From contig BRKX01000002.1 in the NCBI GenBank assembly GCA_026008535.1, forward strand, positions 74,979,380-75,043,379: a stretch of DNA of 64,000 nt, read 5' to 3'. Each line of letters begins with the position of its first letter. Position 1 is the first letter of the stretch. Position numbers and translations under genes: made by a program. Shown piece after piece: positions 1 through 10,400 of this stretch. The notes under the pieces were generated by a model, which did no database searches, had not been told where the DNA came from, and was given only the letters and a program-made list of their open reading frames with translations. The stretch is from Perilla frutescens. Its lineage: Eukaryota > Streptophyta > Magnoliopsida > Lamiales > Lamiaceae.

Positions 1-4
1 TCAA

Positions 5-86
5 GTGGTCGTGCCGGAGTGGTTATCGGGCATGACTAGAAATCATGTGGGCTTTGCCCGCGCAGGTTCGAATCCTGCCGACCACG
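5..86 (+). tRNA. tRNA-Ser (anticodon AGA)
   Basis: Class II tRNA cloverleaf. The seven-base acceptor stem GTGGTCG (5-11) pairs with CGACCAC (79-85), followed by discriminator G86. The anticodon stem CATGA/TCATG (31-35/43-47) holds the loop CTAGAAA with anticodon AGA at 38-40. A long variable arm (about 48-60) is typical of serine tRNAs. The T-arm contains GGTTCGAATCC (B box), and the A-box-like GTGCCGGAGTGG lies near the 5' end. A TTTT run follows directly (87-90), as expected for RNA polymerase III termination. There is no intron. Confidence 0.96.
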
Positions 87-394
87 TTTTATTTTTATGA
101 TTTCATTTTATAAAAAAAAATATATATATCTTTTTCTCAAATATATTATTTTCATTACTTACATATTATATTATTTTATTTCTTAAATTTATTGTTCTTA
201 TTGAACTTATTGAATTAATTCCCTTATCAGTTATCACTTATTGTTGAACAATTATAAAATGAATTCGAATGCAAAGTATTGTACATTAAATTTACATGCA
301 CACAATGTAAACTAAAAAACTTATTCTATTTTATGTTTGTCTAATATAATCTTATTTTAAGGTCTGACACATACTTCATCTGCATAGAGACTAG

Positions 395-792
395 GGGTGT
401 CATTGAGACGAGTTAAATTAAGTAGTAGCATAATCGAACTTGAGGTCGATAAAAAGAACTCGAAGCTTGAGCTCGATCAAGTCTTACTTTTTCATCAATC
501 AAGCTTAAGATCGACTCGACTCTACTCGATTAGTAATTACTATTAAAAAATATAATTATATTACCAATTTTCATTGTTAAAAAAATAAAAAAATCAAATT
601 ATTAATAATATTTATGTAAATAACTAAACTATTGAAGCTATAATTATAAATATATTAAAGTTCGATTAGATTCGATAAGGCCCGCGGCTGATATTTTTGA
701 GGTTGAACTCGAGCTCAAAAGCTAATCGAGAAGCTCGAGCTTTACTCAATAAATCTCGAGTTGATTTCAATTTTTTGCTCGAGGCCATCCCA
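395..792. repeat. GAGCTCGAG-rich dispersed repeat, copy 1
   Basis: This segment opens with CTAGGGGTGTCA, is rich in AACTCGAGCTTGAGCTCGA-like words, and ends near CTCGAGGCCATCCC. Three further stretches in the window share this vocabulary (24.4, 40.0 and 62.5 kb). The ends loosely resemble each other as inverted repeats, of the TAGGGGTG type often seen on non-autonomous hAT elements, but no clean target duplication is visible. It occupies most of the gap between the tRNA-Ser gene and the first protein gene. The rest of 87-979 is AT-rich and shows nothing else. Confidence 0.5.
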
Positions 793-979
793 CTTATCTC
801 AGTTATCTGATGTAAATTATATTAAATTAAAATTTGATTTATTATTTTAGGGAGGGTAGTGAGGTGGGCTTTTTGGTCTTTTCGCACAAGATGACCGGCA
901 AAAGCAGACCACATAATCAGTTGCACTAGCTGTAATGAAATTGAAGGGATATCACTCCCACTGTCGGATGTGAAACGCT

Positions 980-1450
980 ATGGCCTCCACAATCTCTCTC
1001 ATCGCCGCACAAATCCCCCCGCCGCACTCCACCCACCAGAAGGCGCACGCCACCAAGCGTGATTCCGCGGCACCGCCGCTCCCGACGCGTAGGCAATGCT
1101 TGCTTCTGCTCACCGCAACCGCCACCGCCACGGCGGCCGCGGAAATGCCTGCGAGAGCGCAGGATATTCCGCTGTTCGGGCTGAGGAGAAGCCTGCGTAA
1201 GGCGGAGGAGGAAGCGGAGGTGATAGTGAAGGAAGGGTTCGAGGCGGCGGAAAAGGGAGTCGTGGCGGCGGAGAAGGGGATTGAGGCTGCGGAGAAGGGG
1301 GTAGAGGCGGCGGAGAAGGAGATCGAGACGGTGCTGAGCTTCGGCGGGCTGGCGCAGGCGGGCGTCGTGGCGGGGGCGGAGGTGCTCGGCGTTTTGATCG
1401 CTTCCTCCATTGTTAGTGCGATTTTGGGGCCGGAACCTCAGAAATCATGA
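980..1450 (+). CDS. Plastid-targeted, probable thylakoid membrane protein with AAEKG heptads
   Basis: Single-exon reading frame of 156 residues, high in GC compared with its surroundings. The N-terminus is rich in S, T, A and R with almost no acidic residues, like a chloroplast transit peptide. It is followed by a twin arginine (37-38), a hydrophobic stretch (about 40-53) and an ARA motif (58-60), which looks like a thylakoid transfer signal. Four consecutive seven-residue units of the form AAEKGxx (about 89-116) should make a short amphipathic or coiled helix. A hydrophobic segment (about 123-150) follows, likely membrane-spanning. I recognise the architecture from uncharacterised plant plastid proteins but cannot name the family; the function is unknown. 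The opposite-strand open frame over the same bases is a composition shadow. Confidence 0.8.
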   Translation: MASTISLIAAQIPPPHSTHQKAHATKRDSAAPPLPTRRQCLLLLTATATATAAAEMPARAQDIPLFGLRRSLRKAEEEAEVIVKEGFEAAEKGVVAAEKGIEAAEKGVEAAEKEIETVLSFGGLAQAGVVAGAEVLGVLIASSIVSAILGPEPQKS

Positions 1451-1883
1451 GACATATATATCATGTCATGTGTATGTTATGTATTCGGAGATTATCGAAT
1501 TTATGACTATAGTTTCATTTAACTGAGTTGTTTTTATGTGTTTGATTATTGAAATCTCTTACAGCAATCACAGCACTTTTTAGTTGAGATTTTAAAGTCA
1601 TTTGAAGGTTTTTAATCGAATATCTGTATTTTGTTTAGATTTTTCACCTCCATTTTCATAAATTTGTTCCTACAACAAATTAGTACTCTCCGTCCCAATT
1701 ATACAGTACTCTCCGTTCCAATTATATAGTAGCTGTTACTATTTTGAAGTGTACTGATTATATAATCTAATAATTATAAATAGTAATGCTTTTCATAATA
1801 ACTTACAAACATATTCTTATTAGTTCTTGGAGTGTTTTTTTTTTTATGATATAGGAAGACTTGATTACCGTATCATCATAGTA

Positions 1884-2064
1884 CTCCCTCTGTTCTATTA
1901 TAATTGTTATTTTAACTTTCTTATTTTGCGTTAAAATATTTATTATTTTATATATTTCACACATTCCCTCTCAATTTTAATTCTATCCTGATTTTATATC
2001 AGTGTATATTAATCCATAAAATTTAAAAAATAAATAAATAATAATCAAAACGAAACGGAAGGAA
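1884..2064. mobile_element. Stowaway-like MITE
   Basis: About 181 bp bounded by the inverted ends CTCCCTCTGTTCTATTA and its imperfect complement near GAAACGGAAGGAA, with TA on both sides (1882-1883 and 2065-2066). The CTCCCTCYGT terminus and TA target site are the usual marks of Stowaway (Tc1/mariner) MITEs. Two more CTCTCCGTYCCAATTATA-like termini, in tandem at about 1682-1727, suggest a second broken copy just upstream. Confidence 0.7.
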
Positions 2065-2499
2065 TATACATCAATACAACATTCTCTATTAATACGCAAT
2101 TGCTCGGATTAGAGAAATATCCCTATTTTCTCACATCATTTTCTAAATAATTCTCAATGTCTATTTCGAAAATATATATCTTAAACAACGACATTTACCA
2201 ATATATTTATGTCTATTTTCTTCATCGAAAATACTAAAATATATCCAAACATCTCGGAATTTCGTTTCTATTTCAAGTTTATAATATTTCGGTTTTTAGT
2301 AATTTGTTGAAGCCCATTCCAAATCTTTTATCTTGCGGCCCAATCAAAACTTAATGGATTATTCGTTCACAAAACTATTCACACTGTTCTTCACCTTAAA
2401 AAAATAAAATTGCCACATGTTTTTTTATTTTATGTTTTGATTTTTCAAATGATTAGGCACATTATTCCCACGCAAAATTTAATTTTCTATTGCACTTTC

Positions 2500-2660
2500 T
2501 GTATTCCACTCCGTGTTGCACTTTTAAATTACGAGTTTTTTTTTCTTACATTTTTTTTTGTGATTTAGTTTAATTTTACAATTGTTTATTAAGGTTCACC
2601 GCACCAAATTAGAGCTTATAGTTATTTCTTAGTACTTAATTTTCAATCAACAATTCATTA
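2500..2660. repeat. Half of an AT-rich inverted-repeat element
   Basis: The stretch containing TTTAGTTTAATTTTACAATTG and GGTTCACCGCACCAAATTAGAG resembles one arm of the inverted-repeat element at 54.5-54.8 kb. Only one arm is clear here, so this is probably a degenerate copy. Confidence 0.35.
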
Positions 2661-2743
2661 TTATAGTTGATTATTTCAAACTTAAAATTTTATTTTTTAA
2701 AATTCATTTTTTATTCATAGATATTGATTATGATTATTTATGC

Positions 2744-2795
2744 TGGTAAAATTCGAACTCAAGACCGAAAACTTATACCACTCCATCACTAGAGG
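2744..2795 (-). repeat. Old tRNA-derived SINE fragment
   Basis: Read on the minus strand it has CTCTAGTGATGGAGTGG followed by a GAGTTCGAAT B-box-like motif. This matches the two better preserved SINE copies at 40.8 and 47.4 kb. No target duplication is visible. Confidence 0.45.
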
Positions 2796-2917
2796 TCTTC
2801 TTCAAGAGACAAATTTTCCCTACTTTGGACTATTATTGAGGTGTTGAGAATTCATTCTTGTTGTCAAAACCCGTACTCGTGTGCACCCTCAAGTAATGAT
2901 TTATGGTATCCACGATC

Positions 2918-2947
<30 letters not shown>
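2918..2947. repeat. (TA)n microsatellite
   Basis: An almost pure TA dinucleotide run followed by a looser TATATG/TATACA tract. Confidence 0.9.
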
Positions 2948-2953
<6 letters not shown>

Positions 2954-3518
2954 ACATATAATGTATACACTATTAGAACTCATAAATCCTTTATTTTAAG
3001 GAGGTGGATTAAGTGATCAAGTTTCCTTTATTTGATATACTTTTTCACTAGCTAGTCATCACATGTGCATTGAATAATAGAGAGCAATGTGTTCAGGTTT
3101 CCATGTGATTAAAAAAATAAATAGAAGATGCAATCATTGTAATAATATTATTATCTAAGAGCTTAGTGATTGTATAACGATTCAGCAATTTTTTTTAAAA
3201 GAAAAAAGAAAATAAAAGAATGATTGGTGGATGTTGCAAATGTTGATAGTGATGTGTGATATATATCCAACCCCATTCTACAACATGCTTCAATTATATT
3301 ACTAATTATTTTATCACGATCAACACAAATAGAAACCCAAACCTATTATACAATTAATAAACCAAGCATTATACTTAATTCGTTGGTGTTTGATTGTGTT
3401 CAGATCGAGCTAGTAATTAATAGCTATAAGAATTGAAGTGCCGTCGTATCGGTTTTACACAAAACTCCCCCCTAAATTACTCATCATTCAATTTGATGAT
3501 GTTTGAATTTAATTTCCT

Positions 3519-3806
3519 TCAAGGGGAGGTGAAAGTGTCACCTCGCTGAAGCCATTTCTCATCGTAGTCGTCGTGAGGCGGCGGCGCCGGCGCCGCCATG
3601 ATAGCATGGAAAGCACTCTTGAGTCTGCTGACGGTCTTGTGGTGGCGGAGCCGCCGGAGCACGACGTCTTTGTCGAGACTCCGGTGGCTCGACGATTTCA
3701 GAAATAGCTGGCTCGAGACTGAACCCAGAGGTGGCTCGCTCCCATCTTTGCTATGTGCCTCATTGATGGAGAGAGAAGCTTCGTTTTCGGAGACCATGAA
3801 CGCCAT
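3519..3806 (-). CDS. Small plant protein of unknown function
   Basis: Single-exon frame of 95 residues, locally GC-rich within AT-rich DNA. A serine-rich N-terminal half leads to a basic block around 48-64 (KDVVLRRLRHHKTVSRLKSA) and an acidic/aromatic C-terminus ending EKWLQRGDTFTSP. From memory, uncharacterised plant proteins of about this size share the LRRLRHHK block and a closing KWL...D.F.SP motif, so I treat this as a real gene. There is no signal peptide and no membrane segment. A second in-frame methionine three codons in (3797) could be the true start. The complementary-strand open frame at 3598-3816 is its shadow. Confidence 0.7.
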   Translation of the reverse strand: MAFMVSENEASLSINEAHSKDGSEPPLGSVSSQLFLKSSSHRSLDKDVVLRRLRHHKTVSRLKSAFHAIMAAPAPPPHDDYDEKWLQRGDTFTSP

Positions 3807-4996
3807 TTATATATAGACTATAGTTGAGATTAATTAATTTCTTCAAGAATCTGTAGTAGCTAGATCGATATATATGTATGTGGGAATGAAATTGTTGGGA
3901 CTCTTAATTGGATACAACGTTAGCCTATATATATGTGTGTATATATATAGAAATGTGCATGAATGAAATGAATAATAAGACATGTAATTAATATATGATT
4001 GTGTTTCTGTGGGACTGTCTGAAATGAGGTGATTGGTTGGTTGTATAGTTGTATTAAATAATGGCTAGTGGTTTCCCTTGTCAATTGTGGGCTACCTCAT
4101 GTGCCTTTTAGTGCACCTGAAAATGAAGAAAAAAATCCCACTGAATTTTTAATTATATATACTAATTAAGAAATGGAATTATTAAGAGAATCTGGACACT
4201 AAGCAAACTCCTCTTTCTCTTTCTTAACCCAATTTTGTATACTAATTAATTAGATGTTTGATTTCACTCTCCTTTTATATTATTTGGATACGTGGAGACG
4301 AAGGTTGAGTTATTGTTATTTTATTCTCGAGATATTGCATCAACGTGCTAATACTCGACTTAATTAACTTATTTGGATATAAATTTTAAATAAGCTAGAT
4401 CTTATATTAATGGGCAAATTTCATATTATTCTTATGTGTTTCTCTGAAAAAATAAATGTGTTTAATAAATAGTAAAATTTATAATTTAGGAAAGTGAATT
4501 ACAATTTCTAAGAAAGATAGAATCATTTATATTTTTTTAACAAATTTTATTATAGATAAATATATTTTATATCATTTGAAAATTATAGTATTTGGTTATA
4601 CTACTACTTTTTAGTTATTTTGATAATTTCCTAAGTTTCGTATTTTTTTACATATAATTAATATATTTTATTTAAAAATTGTAGTATCTGGTCAAATTAT
4701 TATTTTAAAAAATTGATTATATTTATAAAATTATACAAAAATTGTAAAAATAAGGAGCATACACTCTTTTTTAGCAATTGCAATTCACTCTCTCCAAAAG
4801 AGACTATTTTGATGACTTATACATAACGGGGGGAGTTTGAAACTATTTATTTAACACATGGGATTTTTTAATTATTCTGAAAAACACACGAGAGTAATAT
4901 GAAATTTACCCTATATAAGCGCTTCACATTATGCTTTTCAATTAAGCATCCTAATTATATATAAAAAAAAACTGGTGCTGTCCATATATATATATT
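3807..4996. other. AT-rich intergenic region
   Basis: Upstream region of the small minus-strand gene. It contains short TA-rich runs such as those near 3870 and 3935-3950, but I see no gene, no long inverted repeat and no supported motif. Confidence 0.5.
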
Positions 4997-5320
4997 TACG
5001 GAGTTGCTAAATGCACCACTAATTTTACTCTTTGCACCACAAAAGAAAAAAAGAAAAAATAAAATAATTTTAAAGTTATTTAAATGCCCTTTACTTAAAA
5101 AGAAAAAATCAAGAGTGGTTCGAAAATAAAATTTCGAAATGGATTTTCGAACGGACTCCATGAATTTTGTCTAAGTACTGTTCGAACTCACGACTTCGAA
5201 CATATCTATCTTGTTCAACCACAAGACTTTGAACATATCTAGAATGTTCGAACATACGACTTCAAACGGAACGCGGATTTATTTATTTTATTTGTGATGC
5301 AAAGAGTAAAAATGACCGTA
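4997..5320. repeat. Degenerate Mutator-type MITE (TTTGCACC family)
   Basis: Its terminal words TTTTACTCTTTGCACCAC and GATGCAAAGAGTAAAAATGA are inverted. The interior (GGTTCGAAAATAAAATTTCG, repeated TTCGAAC/GTTCGAA words, ACTTCAAACGGAACG) matches the interior of the intact copy at 31.6 kb. I found no target duplication. Confidence 0.55.
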
Positions 5321-5959
5321 CATTTATTTATATGTGTGTATATATATTTCTTGTGATGTAATTATGTAAATATGTAATTAGGCTCAACAACATTTGGATG
5401 AGAATAGTGTTGTCCACTTGTCTATACCGGGTTGGGTGATTTTCGAAAAGATAAGTTAATAAATTGGACTCGAGATAAGTTAATAAATTGGACTCGAATT
5501 TCTCAATTTTTATGTGATTAAATTTTGAAAGTACATATTTTTGTCCAAGATTTGAGTAAAAGCAGAGGACCACAAAAATTTTGTTGTAGTTTCAGCAAAC
5601 AATGGGCTAAGCTAGTAAGTAGCTACCTGTTTTATAGTTCCAATTCCGACGGCATATATATTACTCCATTTTGGATTTATTTATTCTTTACTATAATTAT
5701 CTCAATTTATATTTATGAATTATATATGTGTCCTATATTCTACACATCGTCACGAAATAATTATTCTGTACTTGTTTTATGTAGCATATATTAAAGTCAG
5801 TTATAGATAGGAACATAAGTTTCTTCATTAATGTTTTTATTTTCTTTCTTTCTAATTAGTGGTGGTTTTCATATAGATAAACCCAATCCTTTTCAATCTG
5901 CCCCTCAATCCGGAAAGCCTAGAGACTACTATTTTTCGGTTATTTTGGACATAGAAATT

Positions 5960-6719
5960 GAGAGCTTCTATTTGCACCATTAAAATTACATTTTGCATCA
6001 CTGTTACTCAATGCACTGCTGATTTTACTCTTTGCACCATACACATTTACATTAATACTTTTTTAACCTGATTTTAGTGAAGTGTTTGGCCTAGTTAGTT
6101 TTGTTCTAACTCTGAAGTTAGAACAAAATGATTATGTTCTAACCTCAAAATTAGAACGGATGTCTGAAATTGTCTAAATGTTGGTTCGATATATGTAGTT
6201 CGACCAAGTTAGTTTTGTTCTAACTCTGAAGTTAGAACAAAATGATTATGTTCTAACTTCAGAGTTAGAACGGATGTCTGGAATTATCTAAGTATCAGTC
6301 GAACTTCAAAATTAGGATAAACTAGCTTTGTCCAATGTTCTTTATTAGAACACATAAAAATGTGTTCTAACTGTACTTGTAGAACAAAACGCGAAAGCTT
6401 CTCCAAATAACATGCGAAAATTCAAATTTTAATCGGTACAAACTCACGAAAAATGCTTACATTATTTTTTTGAGCTCATGAAAATTCAAAGCTAGTTTTT
6501 TTTAGCTCAATTTTGTAGTTATATGACATGTTAACCTAGTTCTTGTATAAACTGTTATTCCACTTTTTATTTTATGTTTTTCATTTTTTTTTGGTGCATT
6601 GAGTAATTTAAGTGGTACAAGTAAATAATTAAAGGGTATTTAAGTCAATCAGTAATTATTTTATTTTTTATTTTTTTATGGTGCAAAGAGTAATTTTAAT
6701 GGTGCAAATAGAAATTCTC
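5960..6719. mobile_element. Mutator-type MITE with 9-bp target duplication
   Basis: A 760-bp element with inverted ends GAGAGCTTCTATTTGCACC and the complement of GGTGCAAATAGAAATTCTC, continuing through ATTAAAATTAC for about 30 bp. It is flanked by the perfect 9-bp direct repeat ATAGAAATT (5951-5959 and 6720-6728). Inside, GTTCTAACTCTGAAGTTAGAAC hairpin units occur twice (about 6096-6170 and 6210-6272). It has no coding capacity. A 9-bp duplication with long inverted ends is the classic signature of the Mutator (MULE) superfamily. Confidence 0.88.
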
Positions 6720-6820
6720 ATAGAAATTTCAAATTTTAATTGACATTTAGTACATCAGGTAGCAAATGATTAAAAAAATGTTTAGTACAAAAATATTATT
6801 TTCGTTTATGAAAGCATCAA

Positions 6821-6892
6821 GTGGCTGTAGTTTAGTGGTAAGAATTCCACGTTGTGGCCGTGGAGACCTGGGCTCGAATCCCAGCAGCCACA
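6821..6892 (+). tRNA. tRNA-His (anticodon GTG)
   Basis: Complete cloverleaf. Acceptor GTGGCTG pairs with CAGCCAC, and the discriminator is A6892. The anticodon stem CCACG/CGTGG encloses TTGTGGC with anticodon GTG at 6854-6856. The B box is GGCTCGAATCC. A long T run begins five bases downstream (6898 on) and should stop RNA polymerase III. The gene starts 101 bp after the MITE. Confidence 0.96.
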
Positions 6893-7016
6893 AACTGTTT
6901 TTTTTTTTTTTTTCCTTGTCTTTTTTAATTAATTAAGACACGCCTAACTCAACTTAGCTGGACTACTTTCACAACAATTCTCGCATTTATCATTATTTTA
7001 ATATATATGAAATAAG

Positions 7017-7145
7017 TATCGTTCGAAATGATTTTCGAACCGATTCAATTAATTTTTGTTTAGCTACTACTTGACCACATAACTTCGAACATATCCATCC
7101 TGTTCGACCGCAAGACTTCAAACACACAATTCCGAATGCAACATG
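7017..7145. repeat. Fragment of the TTTGCACC MITE interior
   Basis: The words GATTTTCGAACC, CATAACTTCGAACATATCCA, TGTTCGACCGCAAGACTTC and TCCGAATGCAACATG follow the order seen inside the elements at 5.0-5.3 and 31.6-32.2 kb. No ends are visible. The rest of 6893-7455 is AT-rich, with a CA run at 7441-7455. Confidence 0.5.
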
Positions 7146-7455
7146 AATTTGTGTGTGTTTTTTTTTTGTAATAACTCCTATTAATATATCATTATACCAT
7201 CTGAACTTATTTATATATTAGTATACTACTACATTATGTTCGTCAACTATTATTATATTATAATATATCCGTAAACTAATAATATATCATTACAATATAT
7301 TTATATACTACATAATTTAGCACGATAGAAATCTAGTCCAAATTGACCCGAACAGAATACCTCGATAGATTGTATCAAGTGCAGGGTAAACAGCAGATGA
7401 AGTGCAAAGTTCTGATTACAAAATAAGAGAAGATTTATACACACACACACACACA

Positions 7456-10400
7456 TCACTTTGTTTCATCATCAGTTTTATCCAAAAAACTCAATAAAAA
7501 GCCACTAACAATTCTTCTTGCTAAAGGGTGAGGGATATTCCGACATAACCGCCCATCAATATATGCAACTATACCTGACAACACAAACTTCCCCAACCCC
7601 CATTTCCACAATACATTCACCTTCTCTTGCTCACCACTGCTTTCTGCAACTCCACTCTCTTCATCTTCCTTCTCCTCTCTCCACTTCATTCTGCTGAACA
7701 CTTTGCCAGACTGCTTCCGAAGCACACGAATCATGAAACTTACGAACAAGTGCTCGCACAGAGTCAGAATCGTAGGCCCGAGTTTCCACTCCTGTCATCA
7801 GAATCGGTTATACACACTCGACTCTCTGGAAACGAGACAGAATTTCAAACATGGATAGAGCACGTCGTGCTTACCCTTTCTCCTCGTATGTGTTGGAGGG
7901 AACTGGCTGTTGAAGATTCCCCCTTTAACAGCGACTTGCTAGCGAGAAATCCTTTTACACGTTCCATGATTTCATCGATAAGAGAACTGCTTGGAGGAAG
8001 GTTTTTGAGAATAACCTACAGGTAAATGGTGGAAGTGGTGTGTCAAAATTTCTGGATCAAATTATGCAGGGATGGGAACATTATCCAAGCCATGATACAC
8101 ACTCTAGGCATGACATAACATTTTTACCGATCAGAAATTACCTGGTTTTCGACGACTCTCACCCTAAGATATTCTTGTTTGTACAGTGTATCCAACATTG
8201 CTTGAAGATAGCCCTCAATGTATAGCTGCATGGTTTAACATAAAAAGATTGAGATTGTAAATTATACTTTTTTTTTGGTGAATTGGGAGGATGAAACATT
8301 TGAAGCAATTAGTGATGCTGCTCCTGATTTTGATCCAATTTGATGTATCTCTTATCCACAAGCACTTTGAAGTTTTGAAGTTGTTCACAGTAACTTTATA
8401 AGAAAGAGATGATTTGTAAAGAGCATCACAACTGGGAGAGCTTTTACTCCTTAACTAACCTCATCAACCCCAGGACTTCTGTCTAGCTTAATTTTCCGAT
8501 CTGGGCCACCTTCCATGAAAGCACTACCAAGAACAGTTGGTTCCATAGCTAGCTTGAGAATTCCTTGGTGAAAACCATTCACCTACAAAATATGTGCTTT
8601 AAACAGTTAAGTGAGAGTTCCCCAGTTTATCTTTGAGAAACAATAAGAAGCAACTTAGTCTCACCATTCCATTAAAACCACTTGTTTCAGCTCCCTTAAG
8701 AATGTTGTCTGATACTTCAGTGACTGCAGCAAATAGCACATTAGACCCAGCCGTTGTTAACTGCAAGTGGAACACATGTTGCAATTTATTACAATGATAA
8801 CCAAATCAACTAGACTTTGAAATTATAAAGAAAATGTCATACTGTCTTTCCCAGATCACCAAAGTAGCGCTTTGTTCCTGAGAAACCTTTGTTATCTATG
8901 AATTTACTGATCAGCTTGAGAGTGCCTAGTGCATAAAGTTCCGAATCAGGCCAAACTCACATTGCATTAAAACCCATTAAACAGCATAGATAAACATTTG
9001 AAAACGAAATTAATCAAGTTCTCCGTATGCTGTAAACATTCAATATACTGCACAGCTACATAGTCAGACCAATTTAAATGATGACTAGACCGCATAATGT
9101 GGACTAGAGAAACAACCAGTAAATATTTTTGAACCAATCCTTGTTTCTATATATATAACATTAAGAGAACATTAAGCAATATTATTCAAGAAATCTCAAT
9201 ATGGTAGTCACAAGCAGATAGAGAAAGAAGGAAATACCCAAGGTTACACCAGGAAGATTAAGCAAGCCACTTGAAGGATCAAAAAAGACATCAAGGGAGG
9301 ATGAAGCTAGATCATCAAATATAGCAGCAAAAGCTGGAGGAAGCAGTGGGCTTCCTTGTGCAATGTAGACAGCTCTCATGGCATACCTACAGAACTCAAA
9401 AGGTAAGCTGAGTTGTTAAAACGGAAGGACAGCAAGGATCAAATCGTAGTAGCACTGTACCATGAATAATGTTGTGCACATTTTATAGTCAATTCACGCA
9501 GGGTTATCAAAGCATGTGTTACAAGCACACCATTGAGCTCAACAGTCTTTCTTTTGATGGCAGGTATCTAAAGAAGAGGAAGAAAAGTCACACAGCAACA
9601 TATTGAAAATGAAAAAAGTATACCAGTTTCAAGCTGGAGAAAGAGAAGAAAAGAAAATGAATTATCCCACAAGCAGTTGCTCTCAGACCTTAATCACACT
9701 ATGGAGTAAAGACCTCAGAGTCTCTTGGGTTGAACTGTAGTTGTAATGCAAGTCCCCAGGAAGGAAGCTTGCTACAATCTTTGATATCATAGAGAAGCAC
9801 AAATTAATTAATTGGCATAAAAGATGTATAGTGTAAGAAGTAATACAAAATACAACCGAGTAGGGTATCAAACCTTTATAGGGTGGATTTCAAAGTGATC
9901 AAAATAGTACTGACTGGGAGTACTTGAATTACTGAGAGACCTTCTCCAAAATGGAACAATTCTCATCAGTGTGTCCTCATCAAGGTTCAAGTCAAGAGGC
10001 TGCAAAGATGATGGAATTTGAAAAATAGCTTTATGAAAATAATAAGATTTATAATAAACAACGAATATTTTGCAAAAGCCACATTTAGGAAATAGATAAA
10101 CCGCATAGAAAACTCTATATACTTCAGAAATTGAATTACCTGCAACACGATAGAAAGGTACTTCACTTGTCTGACATTATAACTTGTTGGAAGTAAAACT
10201 ACTGCAATATGAAGGATGCAATCATTTGTATCAGACTTCTCCAATTGGTGCCTACGAAGCATTGCAGTGAACGGAGCTCCGGCCCACTTCTCATCCACAC
10301 TTAATGACTGCATTCATTAAAAGCGATAATCAGTAAAGCATATAATCACGAACCTTGGATGCAAAAGAGAGACCAATAATGACTATAACAGCATGTACCT

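Noticed and set aside
5525..5794. Plus-strand open frame of 89 codons
   Set aside because: AT-rich, hydrophobic by composition, with no promoter and no domain, inside intergenic repeat-rich DNA.
6090..6275. Repeated TTCTAAC/GTTAGAAC words, at first suggestive of a repeat-spacer array
   Set aside because: Only two hairpin units inside a MITE. Not a CRISPR array, and the DNA is a plant nuclear genome.
7627..8025. Plus-strand open frame of 132 codons
   Set aside because: It is the antisense shadow of the last two VPS13 exons (7456-7791 and 7875-8015), which match the family C-terminus.
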